Notes: generated by a model not told the origin, from the letters alone. 64,000 nt of DNA from Gammaproteobacteria bacterium (GCA_013289615.1 JABCZO010000011.1:50678-114677); one strand, 5' to 3'; shown: positions 35,716-44,877, counted from the first letter of the stretch. Made by a program: numbers and translations.

Positions 35716-36177
35716 ATGCTAAAACCAAAGACCGCGTCAAGGCCGGCTGAAGCCGCGCTGTTCGAGTCGCTCGGCATCGAAGTGCGCCGCTTCATTGCCG
35801 GGGCGATCCTTTTCAACCAGAAGGTCGCGGAGCAGCTGGGAATGAACGCCACCGACATGCAATGCCTGCATATGCTGTTGCTGAACGGCTCGGCGATGCG
35901 GCCGAGCGAGCTCGGCCGGTGCTGCGGCTTGAGCAGCGGAGGCGTGACCGTGGTTCTGGACCGGCTGGAGAAAGCCGGCTACATCCGCCGCGAGGACAAT
36001 CCTGAGGACCGGCGCAGCGTGATCGTGCGCCCCGTGCTGGGGCCGATTCGCAAACTGGAGGCCATCTACCGCTCCAAAGGCGAAGGGCTGGCGCGGGTGA
36101 TGGCGCACTATCAGGCAGGCGAACTGAAATTGATCCTGGAGTTCTTCAGGAGAGCCAACACGACAGCCGAAGCCTGA
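35716..36177 (+). CDS. MarR-family transcriptional regulator
   Basis: A 153-residue winged-helix repressor. Residues about 25-120 hold the MarR fold: NQKVAEQLGMNATDMQCLHML, RPSELGRCCGLSSGGVTVVLDRLEKAGYI (recognition helix) and the wing RREDNPEDRRSVIVRPV. The ATG directly follows the operator palindrome with no ribosome site, so the messenger may be leaderless or the true start may be internal (GTG about 25 codons in). It probably represses itself and the divergent methyltransferase in response to an unknown ligand. Confidence 0.88.
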   Translation: MLKPKTASRPAEAALFESLGIEVRRFIAGAILFNQKVAEQLGMNATDMQCLHMLLLNGSAMRPSELGRCCGLSSGGVTVVLDRLEKAGYIRREDNPEDRRSVIVRPVLGPIRKLEAIYRSKGEGLARVMAHYQAGELKLILEFFRRANTTAEA

Positions 36178-36219
36178 ACACGACGCCAGGCGTTGGCTGG
36201 AGCGTGGCCGGAGCTCGGG

Positions 36220-37257
36220 TCATAGTGATCGTATACGCTCCGCGCCTTCGCTGACACCTGCCGGTAATTTGCGCGACAGCAGAAACTCGAGGATGAGCCG
36301 GCTCGCGTCCGGTCCCGCCGGGTCAGAAAACATGTGACGCGCGTCGCCACCGCTCCATGCATGTCCAAGGCCCTCGATCAGGATTCGACGGAGCAGTACC
36401 ATCGAGTCAAAGGTCATATCCTGCTGGCGATAACGGCGGCCTCCGCTATCGATCGATCGCTCGTTACGCATTGTCGGCGGATCGCTCTCTGGATGCAGAC
36501 GCTGAGCCAGCAGGCGCGTCTGCTCGATCATCTGTTCCGCGTTGACGGGATTTACCGTTTGATCATCGGTACCGTGAATGATCAAAGTAGGAACCAGCCG
36601 TGAGCCAGCAGGCAGATGGCTGGCGATCTGTTGTGTGATCTGATCCAGCGATGCGCTTGATCCGCGACGCATCACCTGAACCGCCTGCAGCGACGTGGTC
36701 GCGGCGTGAAACATCACGCCGGAGTGAATCGCGCAGGCAGCAAATAAATTCCTGCCACGCGTCGCGCACAGGACGGCGGCCATCGCTCCACCGGCAGATA
36801 AGCCGGCAACATACACGCGCGCCGCATTGATCGGATAATGATCGATGACGTGCAGCAGTGTCTGTACGATCAGAGCCGCCTCGCCATCGCCGACGAGACA
36901 CTTGGGTTCAAACCAGTTCCAGCAACGCAAAGAGTTGAATTTCCTGGACTGTTCAGGATAGAGCACCGCACAGTGCCGAGCTCCAGCTTCCGTGTTCATC
37001 CGGGTGACTTCGGCGAACTCGACTGCCGTTTGGCGGCAACCGTGAAGCATCAGGAGCAAGGGCAGCCGCTCGGTGTCAAGGATGCCGGCCGGCAGGTACA
37101 GCCGGTAGGGCAGGTCGCGCTGCCCTGCGACGAGCGAACTACCGGCGCGCGGTTCATGAAAAACGGCCGCCAGCCATTGACCGCTCGCTCCGGCATCGGC
37201 GCTGGCCCGACGCCGTAACAATGCTCGTCGGACCCAGTTGTAGAGCCGTGTCAGCAA
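36220..37257 (-). CDS. PHB-depolymerase-family esterase
   Basis: A 345-residue alpha/beta hydrolase of the esterase/PHB depolymerase group. Core segments: RDLPYRLYLPAG, LLLMLHGCRQTAVEFAEVTRMN, NWFEPKCLVGDGEAALI, VYVAGLSAGGAMAAVL with the nucleophile Ser in GLSAGG, LIIHGTDDQTVNPVNAEQ (Asp) and EGLGHAWSGGDARHMFSDPAGPD (His). No signal peptide is seen; the N-terminus is a basic amphipathic stretch. Members degrade PHB outside cells or hydrolyse feruloyl/acetyl esters. Its place just before the PHA island suggests intracellular PHA turnover, but the related short-chain esterases are an alternative. Confidence 0.85.
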   Translation of the reverse strand: MLTRLYNWVRRALLRRRASADAGASGQWLAAVFHEPRAGSSLVAGQRDLPYRLYLPAGILDTERLPLLLMLHGCRQTAVEFAEVTRMNTEAGARHCAVLYPEQSRKFNSLRCWNWFEPKCLVGDGEAALIVQTLLHVIDHYPINAARVYVAGLSAGGAMAAVLCATRGRNLFAACAIHSGVMFHAATTSLQAVQVMRRGSSASLDQITQQIASHLPAGSRLVPTLIIHGTDDQTVNPVNAEQMIEQTRLLAQRLHPESDPPTMRNERSIDSGGRRYRQQDMTFDSMVLLRRILIEGLGHAWSGGDARHMFSDPAGPDASRLILEFLLSRKLPAGVSEGAERIRSL

Positions 37258-37395
37258 GTGGTCCCTGATATTGCGGTAGTGTTCAACTGTCGGGTGAAGC
37301 TGGGTGGCGAGAAGCGGCGTATCACGATTATCAACATCACGGGCGCTGCAGGGTTCTGATGCAGCACCTTGGGCGTTGCTCGCATCAGCGGCCGG

Positions 37396-38739
37396 TCATA
37401 GCGCCGGGCTCTCCGGGGTGCCGCCAGCGCCGAGCGGCGCCTGAGCCGTGGGTAGAACTGCGGCTTGCACGGCCTGCGAGACACGCTCATGCAGTGAAGG
37501 CTCGAGCGAGTCGGGTAACAGCTGCCCGGGGGGCGCGGCGTTGGCCAGAGCGCATGCGGCGGCGACCAGCATGGCATCAGTGAATCCGAGCGCCCGCGCG
37601 CGCAGCGCCGCATCGAACAGTCCCGGGAAACACAGCACATTGTTGATGCTCTTGCCGTCAGCGGCGATGGCCGCGCCCGCCGCCAACGCGACGGTTGGAT
37701 CGATCTCGGGGTCGGGATTGGACAGTGCAAAGATAATCTGGCCCGGTCGAATCCACTCTGGGGCAATCAAGTCTTTCGCGCCGGTAGTGCAGATGACCGC
37801 ATCGGCACGAGCAAGAATTCCCTCGAGGCTGTCGCGACTACCGTGCATCTGCGCCAGACGGTCCATGGCTTCCGCGCGCAGGTCCGTGCCTATCAACTGC
37901 TTCACGCCGTGCGCCTGCAGTAGGCGCGCGATGCCCAGACCGGCCGCGCCGAGCCCGATGACACCGACTGTCAGAGAATCGAGCCTCGCGCCGGTCTGCC
38001 GCGTGGCGTTCATCAGCGCTGCAAGAACCACAACGGCCGTCGCGTGTTGATCGTCGTGCAAAACCGGCATCGACAACCGTGCGCGCAGCTTCTGCTCGAT
38101 CTCAAAGCATCGCGGTGCACTGATGTCCTCGAGCAGGATCGCCCCAAAAGAGGGGGCGATCGAGCACACGACATCGACGAAGTGATCGACCGTGCCACTC
38201 TCGATCAGGATCGGTATGGCGCTGATTCCGACCAGAGCGGCAAACAGGGCCGCCTTCCCCTCCATGACCGGTAGGCCGGCCCGCGGGCCGATATTACCCA
38301 GGCCCAGAATGGCTGAGCCGTCCGTCACGATTGCCACGGCGCGGCCGAGGTAGGTGAAGTTGAACACCTCCTCCGGCGCTGCCTGGATCGCCAGACAAAC
38401 GCGCGCCACACCGGGGGTATAGATGTCGCGAAGAATTTGCTGGGTCGAGATCGCCACACGCGAGTGCATCTCGATCTTGCCACCGCGGTGACGATCAAAG
38501 ACGCGATCCGACCAGCCGATGAAGCGCGCCGAAGGAAGCGCGTTCAACCGCTCAACCAGCCCGGCATGAGCCTGCGTATCGATCTCAACCGTGATTTCCC
38601 ACAGCGTGCGGTCCTGGTCGCGCCGCACGCTACTCACGTGCTCGAGCACCAGCCCCCGGTCCGCGAGTACATTGAGCACGCTCGCCAGCGAGCCTGGTGA
38701 ATGGGGTGTCTCGATCTGCAGAATCTCGGGAATCTTCAC
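37396..38739 (-). CDS. NAD(P)-dependent malic enzyme with N-terminal ACT domain
   Basis: Decarboxylates malate to pyruvate. I place the start at GTG ([19 protein letters not shown]), giving about 447 residues; the longer open frame runs back into phaC. Residues 4-80 form an ACT-like module ([24 protein letters not shown]). The malic-enzyme N domain follows with [18 protein letters not shown] and [32 protein letters not shown], then metal-binding [31 protein letters not shown] and the dinucleotide fold [16 protein letters not shown]. The ACT domain implies allosteric control by an amino acid or metabolite. It lies 83 bases downstream of phaC, and may supply NADPH or pyruvate/acetyl-CoA for PHA synthesis. 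Confidence 0.87.
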   Translation of the reverse strand: MKIPEILQIETPHSPGSLASVLNVLADRGLVLEHVSSVRRDQDRTLWEITVEIDTQAHAGLVERLNALPSARFIGWSDRVFDRHRGGKIEMHSRVAISTQQILRDIYTPGVARVCLAIQAAPEEVFNFTYLGRAVAIVTDGSAILGLGNIGPRAGLPVMEGKAALFAALVGISAIPILIESGTVDHFVDVVCSIAPSFGAILLEDISAPRCFEIEQKLRARLSMPVLHDDQHATAVVVLAALMNATRQTGARLDSLTVGVIGLGAAGLGIARLLQAHGVKQLIGTDLRAEAMDRLAQMHGSRDSLEGILARADAVICTTGAKDLIAPEWIRPGQIIFALSNPDPEIDPTVALAAGAAIAADGKSINNVLCFPGLFDAALRARALGFTDAMLVAAACALANAAPPGQLLPDSLEPSLHERVSQAVQAAVLPTAQAPLGAGGTPESPAL

Positions 38740-38822
38740 CTGCTTATGCGCCTTTGCCTGTCCGCCGCGCCGTGGCGTAGGCTTGACTTTGCTGTCGAAA
38801 GTAACGGTAGAGAAGGGGGGGA

Positions 38823-40574
38823 CTATTTTTGCAGCACGTACTCGCCGGGCGCATCGGCGATCGGCGGGTAGCCGGTCGCGGCCGATCCAAGCGGCGGCGG
38901 CGCCAGCCGCGCCGGAGCGGAGTGCTGCGCGAGCCAGTGTTGCCATATCGGCCACCAGGAGCCGGCCTTGGGCTTCGTCGTCTCGAACCACACTTGTGGC
39001 GTGAGCGTTTCGCTGGCATTCAACCAGGTGCGGACGCGATGGCGCCGCCGCGGGTGCGCGGGTCCGCTGACGATGCCGGCATTGTGGCCGCCCGACGTGA
39101 GCACGAAAGTATAGTCAGTCGAGCGAGTCAATCCGCGAGTCTTATAAACCGACTGCCACGGCGCGACGTGATCGGTTTCCGTACCGACGACAAACATCGG
39201 TACCTTGATGGCGGCGAGATCGACCGGGCTGCCCTGCACCTGAAACTCGCCGCGCGCAAGCGCGTTGTTGAGGTACAGCTGGCGCAGGTATTCGGCGTGC
39301 ATGCGGCACGGCATGCGCGTGCCGTCGGCGTTCCAGGCCATCAGGTCATTCGGTGATTCACGTTTGCCGCGCAGGTAAGTGTTGACGGCCGGAGTCCACA
39401 GCAGATCACGCGAACGCAACAGCGCGAATGCCGCGCCCATCTGCTCGCTCTTGAGCACGCCGGTGCGGTCCATGACTGCCTCCAGCATATCGAGCTGGCT
39501 CGGGCTAATGAAAACCGACAGCTCGCCGGGCTCGCTGAAATCCTGTTGTGCCGCGAGCAGCGTGACACTCGCCAGCCGCTGGTCACCGTCGGCGGCGAAG
39601 CGCGCTGCGGCGATCGATAGAAGTGTGCCGCCGATGCAGTAACCCACCGATTGAATTTTCTGGTCCGGTACGATGCGCGAGACGGCGTCGACTGTGGCCT
39701 GAATGCCGAGCCGCAAGTAGTCGTCCATACCGAAGCCGCGGTCGCTGGCGTTCGGATTCTTCCACGAGACGATAAACACCGTGTGACCCTGGGCGACCAG
39801 GTACTTCACCAGGGAATTGCTGGCTGACAGGTCGAGGATGTAGTACTTCATGATCCAGGCCGGGATGATCAGGATCGGCTCGGCGAACACCGTTTCGGTC
39901 GCGGGGGCATACTGGATCAATTCGACCAGCTCGTTGCGCATCACGACTTTACCGGCTGTTGCGGCGACATCGCGACCGACGACGAATTTTTCGGTGCCGG
40001 TTGCTCGCTTGCCGCCCAGGGAGCGGTTGATGTCCTCGAGCCAGTTGCTGAAGCCGCGCACCAGATTCTTGCCTGATTCGGCACGGGTGGTCTCGAGCAG
40101 CTCCGGGTTGGTGGCAAGATAGTTGGCCGGGGAGATAGCCTCCATGGCAGTGCGGGCCATGAAACCCAATGTGCGTTCATTCTCGGGGACGACGCCCGGT
40201 ACGTTCGACCAGGCCTTCTGCCACCAGTCGACGTAGTTGCGGTAACTGCGTGCGTAGACGTTAAAGGGCCACTGCGCCCAGGCATCGCCGTGATAGCGAT
40301 CATCGCCCTCGGCCGGTGAAAGCGGCTGGCCGGCGGCAGCGCGCAGCCCAAAACTCCAGTTGTCGACCGTCTTGTCGATCGCATCCTGCATGATCTGCAG
40401 CTGTTTGGGCGGTTCCTTGGCGAGATTCAGATACCAATCCCACCACGCGTTCACATAGACGTCAGGTGCCAACCCACCCGTGACTGACGCCAGCTGCGCA
40501 CGCAAGGCACGCGCCAGCTCGGCCGCATCCTGAGGTTCTGGGGGCATGGCAACGTCGACGCTTGGCTTGGTCAT
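38823..40574 (-). CDS. phaC: PHA synthase, class I PhaC
   Basis: A 583-residue polymerase that joins 3-hydroxyacyl-CoA into PHA at the granule surface. Starts MTKPSVDVAMPPEPQ. The long N-terminal domain (WPFNVYARSYRNYVDWWQKA, NPELLETTRAESGKNLVRG) and the catalytic alpha/beta domain are those of one-subunit synthases. The lipase-like box is GYCIGG with nucleophile Cys313; Asp468 lies in GTETDHVAPW and His497 in SGGHNAGIVSGP. The C-terminus (SWWPIWQHWLAQHS) is also typical. It is followed by the malic enzyme and preceded by phaP on the same strand. A second, class III synthase is encoded 3 kb away, an unusual combination. Confidence 0.95.
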   Translation of the reverse strand: MTKPSVDVAMPPEPQDAAELARALRAQLASVTGGLAPDVYVNAWWDWYLNLAKEPPKQLQIMQDAIDKTVDNWSFGLRAAAGQPLSPAEGDDRYHGDAWAQWPFNVYARSYRNYVDWWQKAWSNVPGVVPENERTLGFMARTAMEAISPANYLATNPELLETTRAESGKNLVRGFSNWLEDINRSLGGKRATGTEKFVVGRDVAATAGKVVMRNELVELIQYAPATETVFAEPILIIPAWIMKYYILDLSASNSLVKYLVAQGHTVFIVSWKNPNASDRGFGMDDYLRLGIQATVDAVSRIVPDQKIQSVGYCIGGTLLSIAAARFAADGDQRLASVTLLAAQQDFSEPGELSVFISPSQLDMLEAVMDRTGVLKSEQMGAAFALLRSRDLLWTPAVNTYLRGKRESPNDLMAWNADGTRMPCRMHAEYLRQLYLNNALARGEFQVQGSPVDLAAIKVPMFVVGTETDHVAPWQSVYKTRGLTRSTDYTFVLTSGGHNAGIVSGPAHPRRRHRVRTWLNASETLTPQVWFETTKPKAGSWWPIWQHWLAQHSAPARLAPPPLGSAATGYPPIADAPGEYVLQK

Positions 40575-40720
40575 GTGGTGCACGCTGCTTGTCGTTGGTC
40601 TGTTTGGCTGTTGCGATCTACTTACCAGCTGCAAGTATAAAGCCGCCAGCGGGGTGCCTCTCGGCGCCCCCGCCTTCTGCCTTGGATCCATCGCGAATCG
40701 GTGACCCGCGACCGGCAGCT

Positions 40721-40750
40721 AATAAAAGCGGCGCCATATGAGCGGCGCCG
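40721..40750 (-). terminator. Rho-independent terminator after phaP
   Basis: On the minus strand a 7-bp GC stem (CGGCGCC / GGCGCCG, 8-base loop) is followed directly by CTTTTATT. It lies 10 bases after the phasin stop codon and would separate phaP from phaC, which then needs its own promoter. Confidence 0.75.
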
Positions 40751-40760
40751 GTGTGCGGCG

Positions 40761-41123
40761 TCAGCCCACTTTCTTCCTGCTCAGTTCTGCGACTTTGGCT
40801 GTCGCATCGCTCACCACTTCGGTGAAGCCGGTCTGGGCCTCGGTCGCCATCGTGACAAACTCCTGCGCGCGTGCGCGAAGCTTCTCGCTGAGCGCTGTCG
40901 TGAGTTCCACTTGCTTGGACACGAACTCGGCTGGCGTCTGCGCGGTAAGGGCCGCCTTGGCCTGGGCCAGGCTCCACTCCAGGTAATCGCCGGCAACGGC
41001 GTACTGGTAGCGGCCTGCGCGATCGATGGCCTTGAGGCCTTCCTGCTGGCCCTTCAGGGCCGGCGCGAACGCGTTACGGTAGGTTTCGAAAATGGCCTTG
41101 GGATCAAAAGTTGAGTCGTTCAT
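40761..41123 (-). CDS. phaP: Phasin (PHA granule-associated protein)
   Basis: A 120-residue helical protein beginning MNDSTFDPKAIFETYRNAF with AGGAGCC upstream. It is Ala/Glu/Gln/Lys-rich with amphipathic helices (GLKAIDRAGRYQYAVAGDYL, TPAEFVSKQVELTTALSEKL, ARAQEFVTMATEAQTGFTEV), matching the phasin_2/PhaP family that coats PHA granules and sets their size. A promoter with a PhaR-type dyad over the -35 lies upstream, so it is probably repressed by PhaR until polymer accumulates. A strong terminator follows. Confidence 0.9.
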   Translation of the reverse strand: MNDSTFDPKAIFETYRNAFAPALKGQQEGLKAIDRAGRYQYAVAGDYLEWSLAQAKAALTAQTPAEFVSKQVELTTALSEKLRARAQEFVTMATEAQTGFTEVVSDATAKVAELSRKKVG

Positions 41124-41160
41124 ATTGGCTCCTGGGTGGGGGGTGTTGCTACGAGGCCCA

Positions 41161-41188
41161 AGTATAGCCCTATTTGTATGCACTGCAA
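41161..41188 (-). promoter_or_regulatory. Predicted phaP promoter with overlapping GCANTGCA dyad
   Basis: On the minus strand TTGCAG (-35, 41183-41188), 16-base spacer, TATACT (-10, 41161-41166). The dyad TGCACTGCA (41179-41187) overlaps the -35 element, the expected position for a repressor such as PhaR. Confidence 0.6.
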
Positions 41189-41299
41189 GAAGAATTATAA
41201 GAACGTGGTCGAGATTGCAGGCTGTATTCTATATCAATGATTTTATTAAAAAAAATTACTCATAAAGATTATGCATGCCACCGCGTCGCACCAATAAAT

Positions 41300-41310
41300 T
41301 TGCAATGCAA
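41300..41310. promoter_or_regulatory. Second GCANTGCA dyad upstream of phaP
   Basis: Perfect inverted repeat TTGCA-A-TGCAA in an unusually AT-rich 80-base stretch upstream of phaP (41225-41310, which includes a run of eight A). Candidate upstream PhaR site. Confidence 0.45.
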
Positions 41311-41421
41311 GATAAACTCCAAGCGGCATTCGGCGCCCGCAGACGTCCAACAGCGTGATTCGGGCTGGCCTCAAAACCGGGCCATGCGAGGCGCCGGTGA
41401 TGAGGCAGGGCGGCTAAGCCT

Positions 41422-42183
41422 TCACAGTCGCAAGCCCCCGTCCACTTCGAGGCAGCGGCCGGTAAAGAAATCGTTCTCGAATATAAACAGCACCGCGTGA
41501 GCGATTTCCTCGGGTTGCCCCAGGCGCTTCAACGGCACCGGCGCCGTGAGCTTTTCCAGCACTTCCGGACGCATTGAGGCCAGGATCTCGGTGTGCGTAA
41601 AGCCGGGTGCAATCGAACCGACCCGGATGCCGTAGCGCGCAAGTTCCTTCGCCCAGACTACGCTCAACGATTCAACCCCGGCCTTGGCGGCACTGTAGTT
41701 GCTTTGCCCGGCATTGCCGACGCGAGAAATGCTGGAAATATTGACGATCACGCCGCCGTTGCCGAGCGCGATCATGTGCGCCGCAGCCTCACGCGCACAC
41801 AGGAATACACCGCTGAGATTCACGTCGATGACCGCGCGCCATTGATCCATCGTCATGCGCCCGACCACGGCGCCGTCTTTCACTTTCACCAGCAAGGCAT
41901 CGCGCACGATCCCGGCATTGTTGACCAGTGCGTCCAAGCGGCCGAAGTCGGCCGCGACGCGCGTCATGGCGGCGCAAACCTCGCCTTCGTCGGCGACGTT
42001 CACGCGGTAGCAGCGCGCCTGCACCCCCTCGGCCGCGCATAGCCCGGCGGTCTCTTCCAGCTCGGCCGCATTCAGATCGAAAAGAGCAATATCTGCACCG
42101 TGACCAGCCAGTTGCAAGGCTATCGCTCGTCCGATGCCGCGCGCCGCGCCAGTCACGACAACTGTTTTCTTACGAACATCCAT
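41422..42183 (-). CDS. SDR reductase, FabG/PhaB-like
   Basis: A 253-residue short-chain dehydrogenase: VVVTGAARGIGRAIA cofactor loop (8-22), NNAGIVRD (88-95), INISSISRVGNAGQSNYSAAKAGV (catalytic Ser, Tyr, Lys), and APGFTHTEIL. It resembles 3-oxoacyl-ACP reductases and acetoacetyl-CoA reductases that make the (R)-3-hydroxyacyl unit. The clear PhaB of this island is at 49.1-49.8 kb; this copy may serve longer chains or fatty-acid synthesis. It begins 6 bases after the phaR stop on the same strand, so phaR and this gene are probably one transcript. Confidence 0.88.
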   Translation of the reverse strand: MDVRKKTVVVTGAARGIGRAIALQLAGHGADIALFDLNAAELEETAGLCAAEGVQARCYRVNVADEGEVCAAMTRVAADFGRLDALVNNAGIVRDALLVKVKDGAVVGRMTMDQWRAVIDVNLSGVFLCAREAAAHMIALGNGGVIVNISSISRVGNAGQSNYSAAKAGVESLSVVWAKELARYGIRVGSIAPGFTHTEILASMRPEVLEKLTAPVPLKRLGQPEEIAHAVLFIFENDFFTGRCLEVDGGLRL

Positions 42184-42189
42184 GCTGCG

Positions 42190-42705
42190 TCACTTTCCCT
42201 TCCTGGCGTCATTCGGTGTCTTGCTGTCGTCCTGGTCCTCTGCCTTGGAGGTATCGGCACCGCGGCCGCTAAAGGCGTTGCGTGACGCTGCCTGCATTTG
42301 TTCCCACAGCTCCATGTTCTTGCGTGCCAGTTCGGTCAACGGTGCAAACGGGGTCTGTAATGCCTTGGCCATTTCGGTCTGCATCGTCTCCTGCTGGCGT
42401 AGCATCGTGGTAAAGGCTTGTTCGAGATAGCCGCTGAGCAGCGCTTGCATCGGGCGGCCATAGAAGCGGATGATCAGTTCGAGCAATTCCGAGCCTAAGA
42501 CTGGCGATCCGAACTGCTCCTGCTCGGCGATGATCTGCAATAGCACCGAGCGCGTCAGGTCCTCGCCCGACTTGTCGTCGACCACCTTGATCCGCTCGCC
42601 GGCCACAATCAGCTGGCGCAGGTCTTCGAGTGTCACGTGGCGGCTGCCGACGCTATCGTAGAGGCGGCGATTTGAGTATTTTCGTATGAGGCGTTCTTGC
42701 TGCAT
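42190..42705 (-). CDS. phaR: PHA synthesis repressor PhaR
   Basis: A 171-residue regulator that binds DNA and PHA. The start MQQERLIRKYSNRRLYDS opens the PHB/PHA accumulation regulator DNA-binding domain (3-62; SRHVTLEDLRQLIVAGERIK, VVDDKSGEDLTRSVLLQIIA). The PHB-binding region follows (GSELLELIIRFYGRPMQALL, GYLEQAFTTMLRQQETM). In Cupriavidus and Paracoccus, PhaR represses phaP and itself until it is titrated by nascent granules. A GCANTGCA dyad over its own predicted -35 fits autoregulation. It is divergent from phaE. Confidence 0.95.
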   Translation of the reverse strand: MQQERLIRKYSNRRLYDSVGSRHVTLEDLRQLIVAGERIKVVDDKSGEDLTRSVLLQIIAEQEQFGSPVLGSELLELIIRFYGRPMQALLSGYLEQAFTTMLRQQETMQTEMAKALQTPFAPLTELARKNMELWEQMQAASRNAFSGRGADTSKAEDQDDSKTPNDARKGK

Positions 42706-42728
42706 CGTCCTAACCAGATTGCGTCCGC

Positions 42729-42757
42729 ATCCTAGACAAAGCTTTCGCATTGCACAA
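42729..42757 (-). promoter_or_regulatory. Predicted phaR promoter with overlapping GCANTGCA dyad
   Basis: On the minus strand TTGTGC (-35, 42752-42757), 17-base spacer, TAGGAT (-10, 42729-42734). The dyad GCATTGCA (42747-42754) straddles the -35, as at phaP. Confidence 0.5.
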
Positions 42758-42903
42758 CAAGGAAAGTAGAATGTCCTATGCCTGTGCCCCCTTATATGGC
42801 GATTACTGCAAAAAAAACAATGTCTTATGTCTCACTAATCACAGTTTTAGACCGGCACATCGCCAAGTGATTGTATTTTGCAGCGCATACGGGGAGCCGC
42901 ACC

Positions 42904-43722
42904 GTGGATCATGATCTGTGGCGACAGTGGCAGGCGTTGCTGGCGCTTTGGGTGCCTGGCCGCCCAGACTCGCAAGCCGGCTTTGGGCGCGATGCTGCGT
43001 TCGGATTTACTCCAATCAGGGATGTGGCCGAGCGCTTCACGGCCGCGGCGCGCAGCTTTCTCGACGGCGCGGCCAATGCATCGGCGCCGGCGGCCGGGGA
43101 GGCGGCGCTGGCCTTCAGTGACTTTTTGCGTGAGCAGTTCGCCGATTTTCACTTGCCGGGGAGCCCGGGCTTTGGCGCCGGCAACGGCTCACGGTCGGCG
43201 TTCACGGGCGACTCGCCAGCATTAGGACCCACCCGCGAACATCAGCAGCGGTGGCAGCGCATGGCCGACGCTTCGCGGCGTATCGCTGATGCGCAGCATC
43301 GGCTGCAACGCCTGTGGTCCGACGCGCTGCGCGAAGCTGCCGCAGCCTTTACGGCACGGCTTGTGCCGCCGCAGCCTACCGCAGTCAGCGCCCAGGCACT
43401 GCGCCAGCTGTATGACAGCTGGATCGACTGCGCCGAAGACGCCTACGCTCGCATGGCCCACGGCGACGCCTTCTGCAACTCGCTGGCCGACTATGTGAAT
43501 GCGAGCAGCCAATGGCGCCAGGAACTTCAGGCCAGCATCGAACACTGGGCGAAGCTGCTCGACCTTCCCACGCGCAGCGAAATCAATACGCTGACGCAGC
43601 GCCTGAGAGGCGTGGAGGAGCTGCTACGTTCGGCGCGCGAGCAACGCAAGCCGCGCGTAAAGGCGAGCCGGGTTCGCCCCGCGCGCCGCAAGCTGCGCTC
43701 GCGCCGCAAGGCAAGACCATGA
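42904..43722 (+). CDS. phaE: Class III PHA synthase subunit PhaE
   Basis: A 272-residue partner subunit of the two-component PHA synthase. GTG start (MDHDLWRQWQALLALW) with GGGGAG upstream. Helical throughout, with the PhaE-like FSDFLREQFADFHLPG, LRQLYDSWIDCAEDAYARMA and SSQWRQELQASIEHWAKLLDLPTRSEINTL stretches, the last being the best conserved part of the family. The tail is very basic (RVKASRVRPARRKLRSRRKA). The stop overlaps the phaC start (ATGA), the classic phaE-phaC arrangement of Allochromatium and relatives. Divergent from phaR. Confidence 0.9.
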   Translation: MDHDLWRQWQALLALWVPGRPDSQAGFGRDAAFGFTPIRDVAERFTAAARSFLDGAANASAPAAGEAALAFSDFLREQFADFHLPGSPGFGAGNGSRSAFTGDSPALGPTREHQQRWQRMADASRRIADAQHRLQRLWSDALREAAAAFTARLVPPQPTAVSAQALRQLYDSWIDCAEDAYARMAHGDAFCNSLADYVNASSQWRQELQASIEHWAKLLDLPTRSEINTLTQRLRGVEELLRSAREQRKPRVKASRVRPARRKLRSRRKARP

Positions 43723-44720
43723 CGGTCGCGAGCGTCGACCAAGCGCCGGCGGCGGGGAGCGATCGCGCTGCCGGTTGCTCGCAGAAGGAGCTGGTGTGGC
43801 AGTCGGGAAAGCTCCGGCTGTATCGCTACCGGCCTATTGCGCGGCCGACCCGCGGCGTGCCGCTGCTGGTCGTCTATGCGCTGGTTAACCGACCGTACAT
43901 GATGGATCTGCAGGAGGATCGATCGCTGATCCGCGGGCTGTTGGCTGAGGGCCTGGACGTTTATCTGATCGACTGGGGCTACCCTGACGGGGCGGACCGG
44001 TTCACCACGCTCGCCGACTACATCGACCAGCATCTCGCTGGCTGCGTGCAGCAGGTCCTGAAGACGCGTCGGCTGCGCGCTGTCAATTTGCTCGGGGTCT
44101 GTCAGGGCGGGGTGCTCAGCTTGTGCTTTTCCGCGCTCCATCCGCAGCTGGTGCGAAATCTGATCACCATGGTCACGCCAGTGGACTTCCATACCCCCGC
44201 GGACCTGCTGTCTAAGTGGGTCAGTAAGATCGATGTTGCGGCCTGGGTGAATGACGGCAACGTCTCGGGCGATGCGCTAAATCAGCTGTTTTTATCGCTG
44301 ATGCCGTTTCGGCTCACGCAGCAGAAGTATGTGGATCTGCTGGCGGGGAGCCCGGATCGGGCGCGTATCGAGAATTTCATGCGCGTTGAGCAATGGATTT
44401 TCGACAGCCCGGACCAAGCGGGCGCTGCGTTCCTGGAGTTTGTCACCTGGTTCTACCAGGAGAACCGCCTGGCGCAAAACCGGCTTGAAATCGCCGGTCG
44501 CAAGGTCGATCTGCGCGCCTTACGGCTACCGATGTTGAATCTGATCGGCAAGCGCGACCATCTGGTCCCCCCGGCCGCCTCGGCAGCCCTGCAACGGCTG
44601 GTGGGCAGCAGCGACTATACGATGCTCGAGTTTGATCTCGGACACATCGGCATGTACATCAGTGCGCGGGCGCAACGCGAGGTGCCGGCGGCAATAGCCA
44701 ACTGGCTTGCTGCGCGCTGA
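43719..44720 (+). CDS. phaC: PHA synthase, class III PhaC subunit
   Basis: A 333-residue catalytic subunit that acts with PhaE. It lacks the long N-terminal domain of class I enzymes. PLLVVYALVNRPYMMDL, GLDVYLIDWGYPDGADRF and NLLGVCQGGVLSLCF (lipase-like box, Cys128) are diagnostic; Asp280 lies in GKRDHLVPP and His309 in DLGHIGMY. It starts within the phaE stop codon, so the subunits are translationally coupled. With the separate class I PhaC on the opposite strand, the organism carries two polymerase types in one cluster. Confidence 0.94.
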   Translation: MTVASVDQAPAAGSDRAAGCSQKELVWQSGKLRLYRYRPIARPTRGVPLLVVYALVNRPYMMDLQEDRSLIRGLLAEGLDVYLIDWGYPDGADRFTTLADYIDQHLAGCVQQVLKTRRLRAVNLLGVCQGGVLSLCFSALHPQLVRNLITMVTPVDFHTPADLLSKWVSKIDVAAWVNDGNVSGDALNQLFLSLMPFRLTQQKYVDLLAGSPDRARIENFMRVEQWIFDSPDQAGAAFLEFVTWFYQENRLAQNRLEIAGRKVDLRALRLPMLNLIGKRDHLVPPAASAALQRLVGSSDYTMLEFDLGHIGMYISARAQREVPAAIANWLAAR

Positions 44721-44877
44721 AATTCCGGGTGTACAGCAACAGCGTCGCCGCCGGGTCGAGCGCCATGCGGGCCAGACCGATGTCGGCTGTTCGGTAGCGA
44801 ACCGACGAGCGCTTTGGAATGGTCTATAGATGGAATGTCGATAAAGCGTGACGCGGCTGATCAGGGGTACTTCTAGT

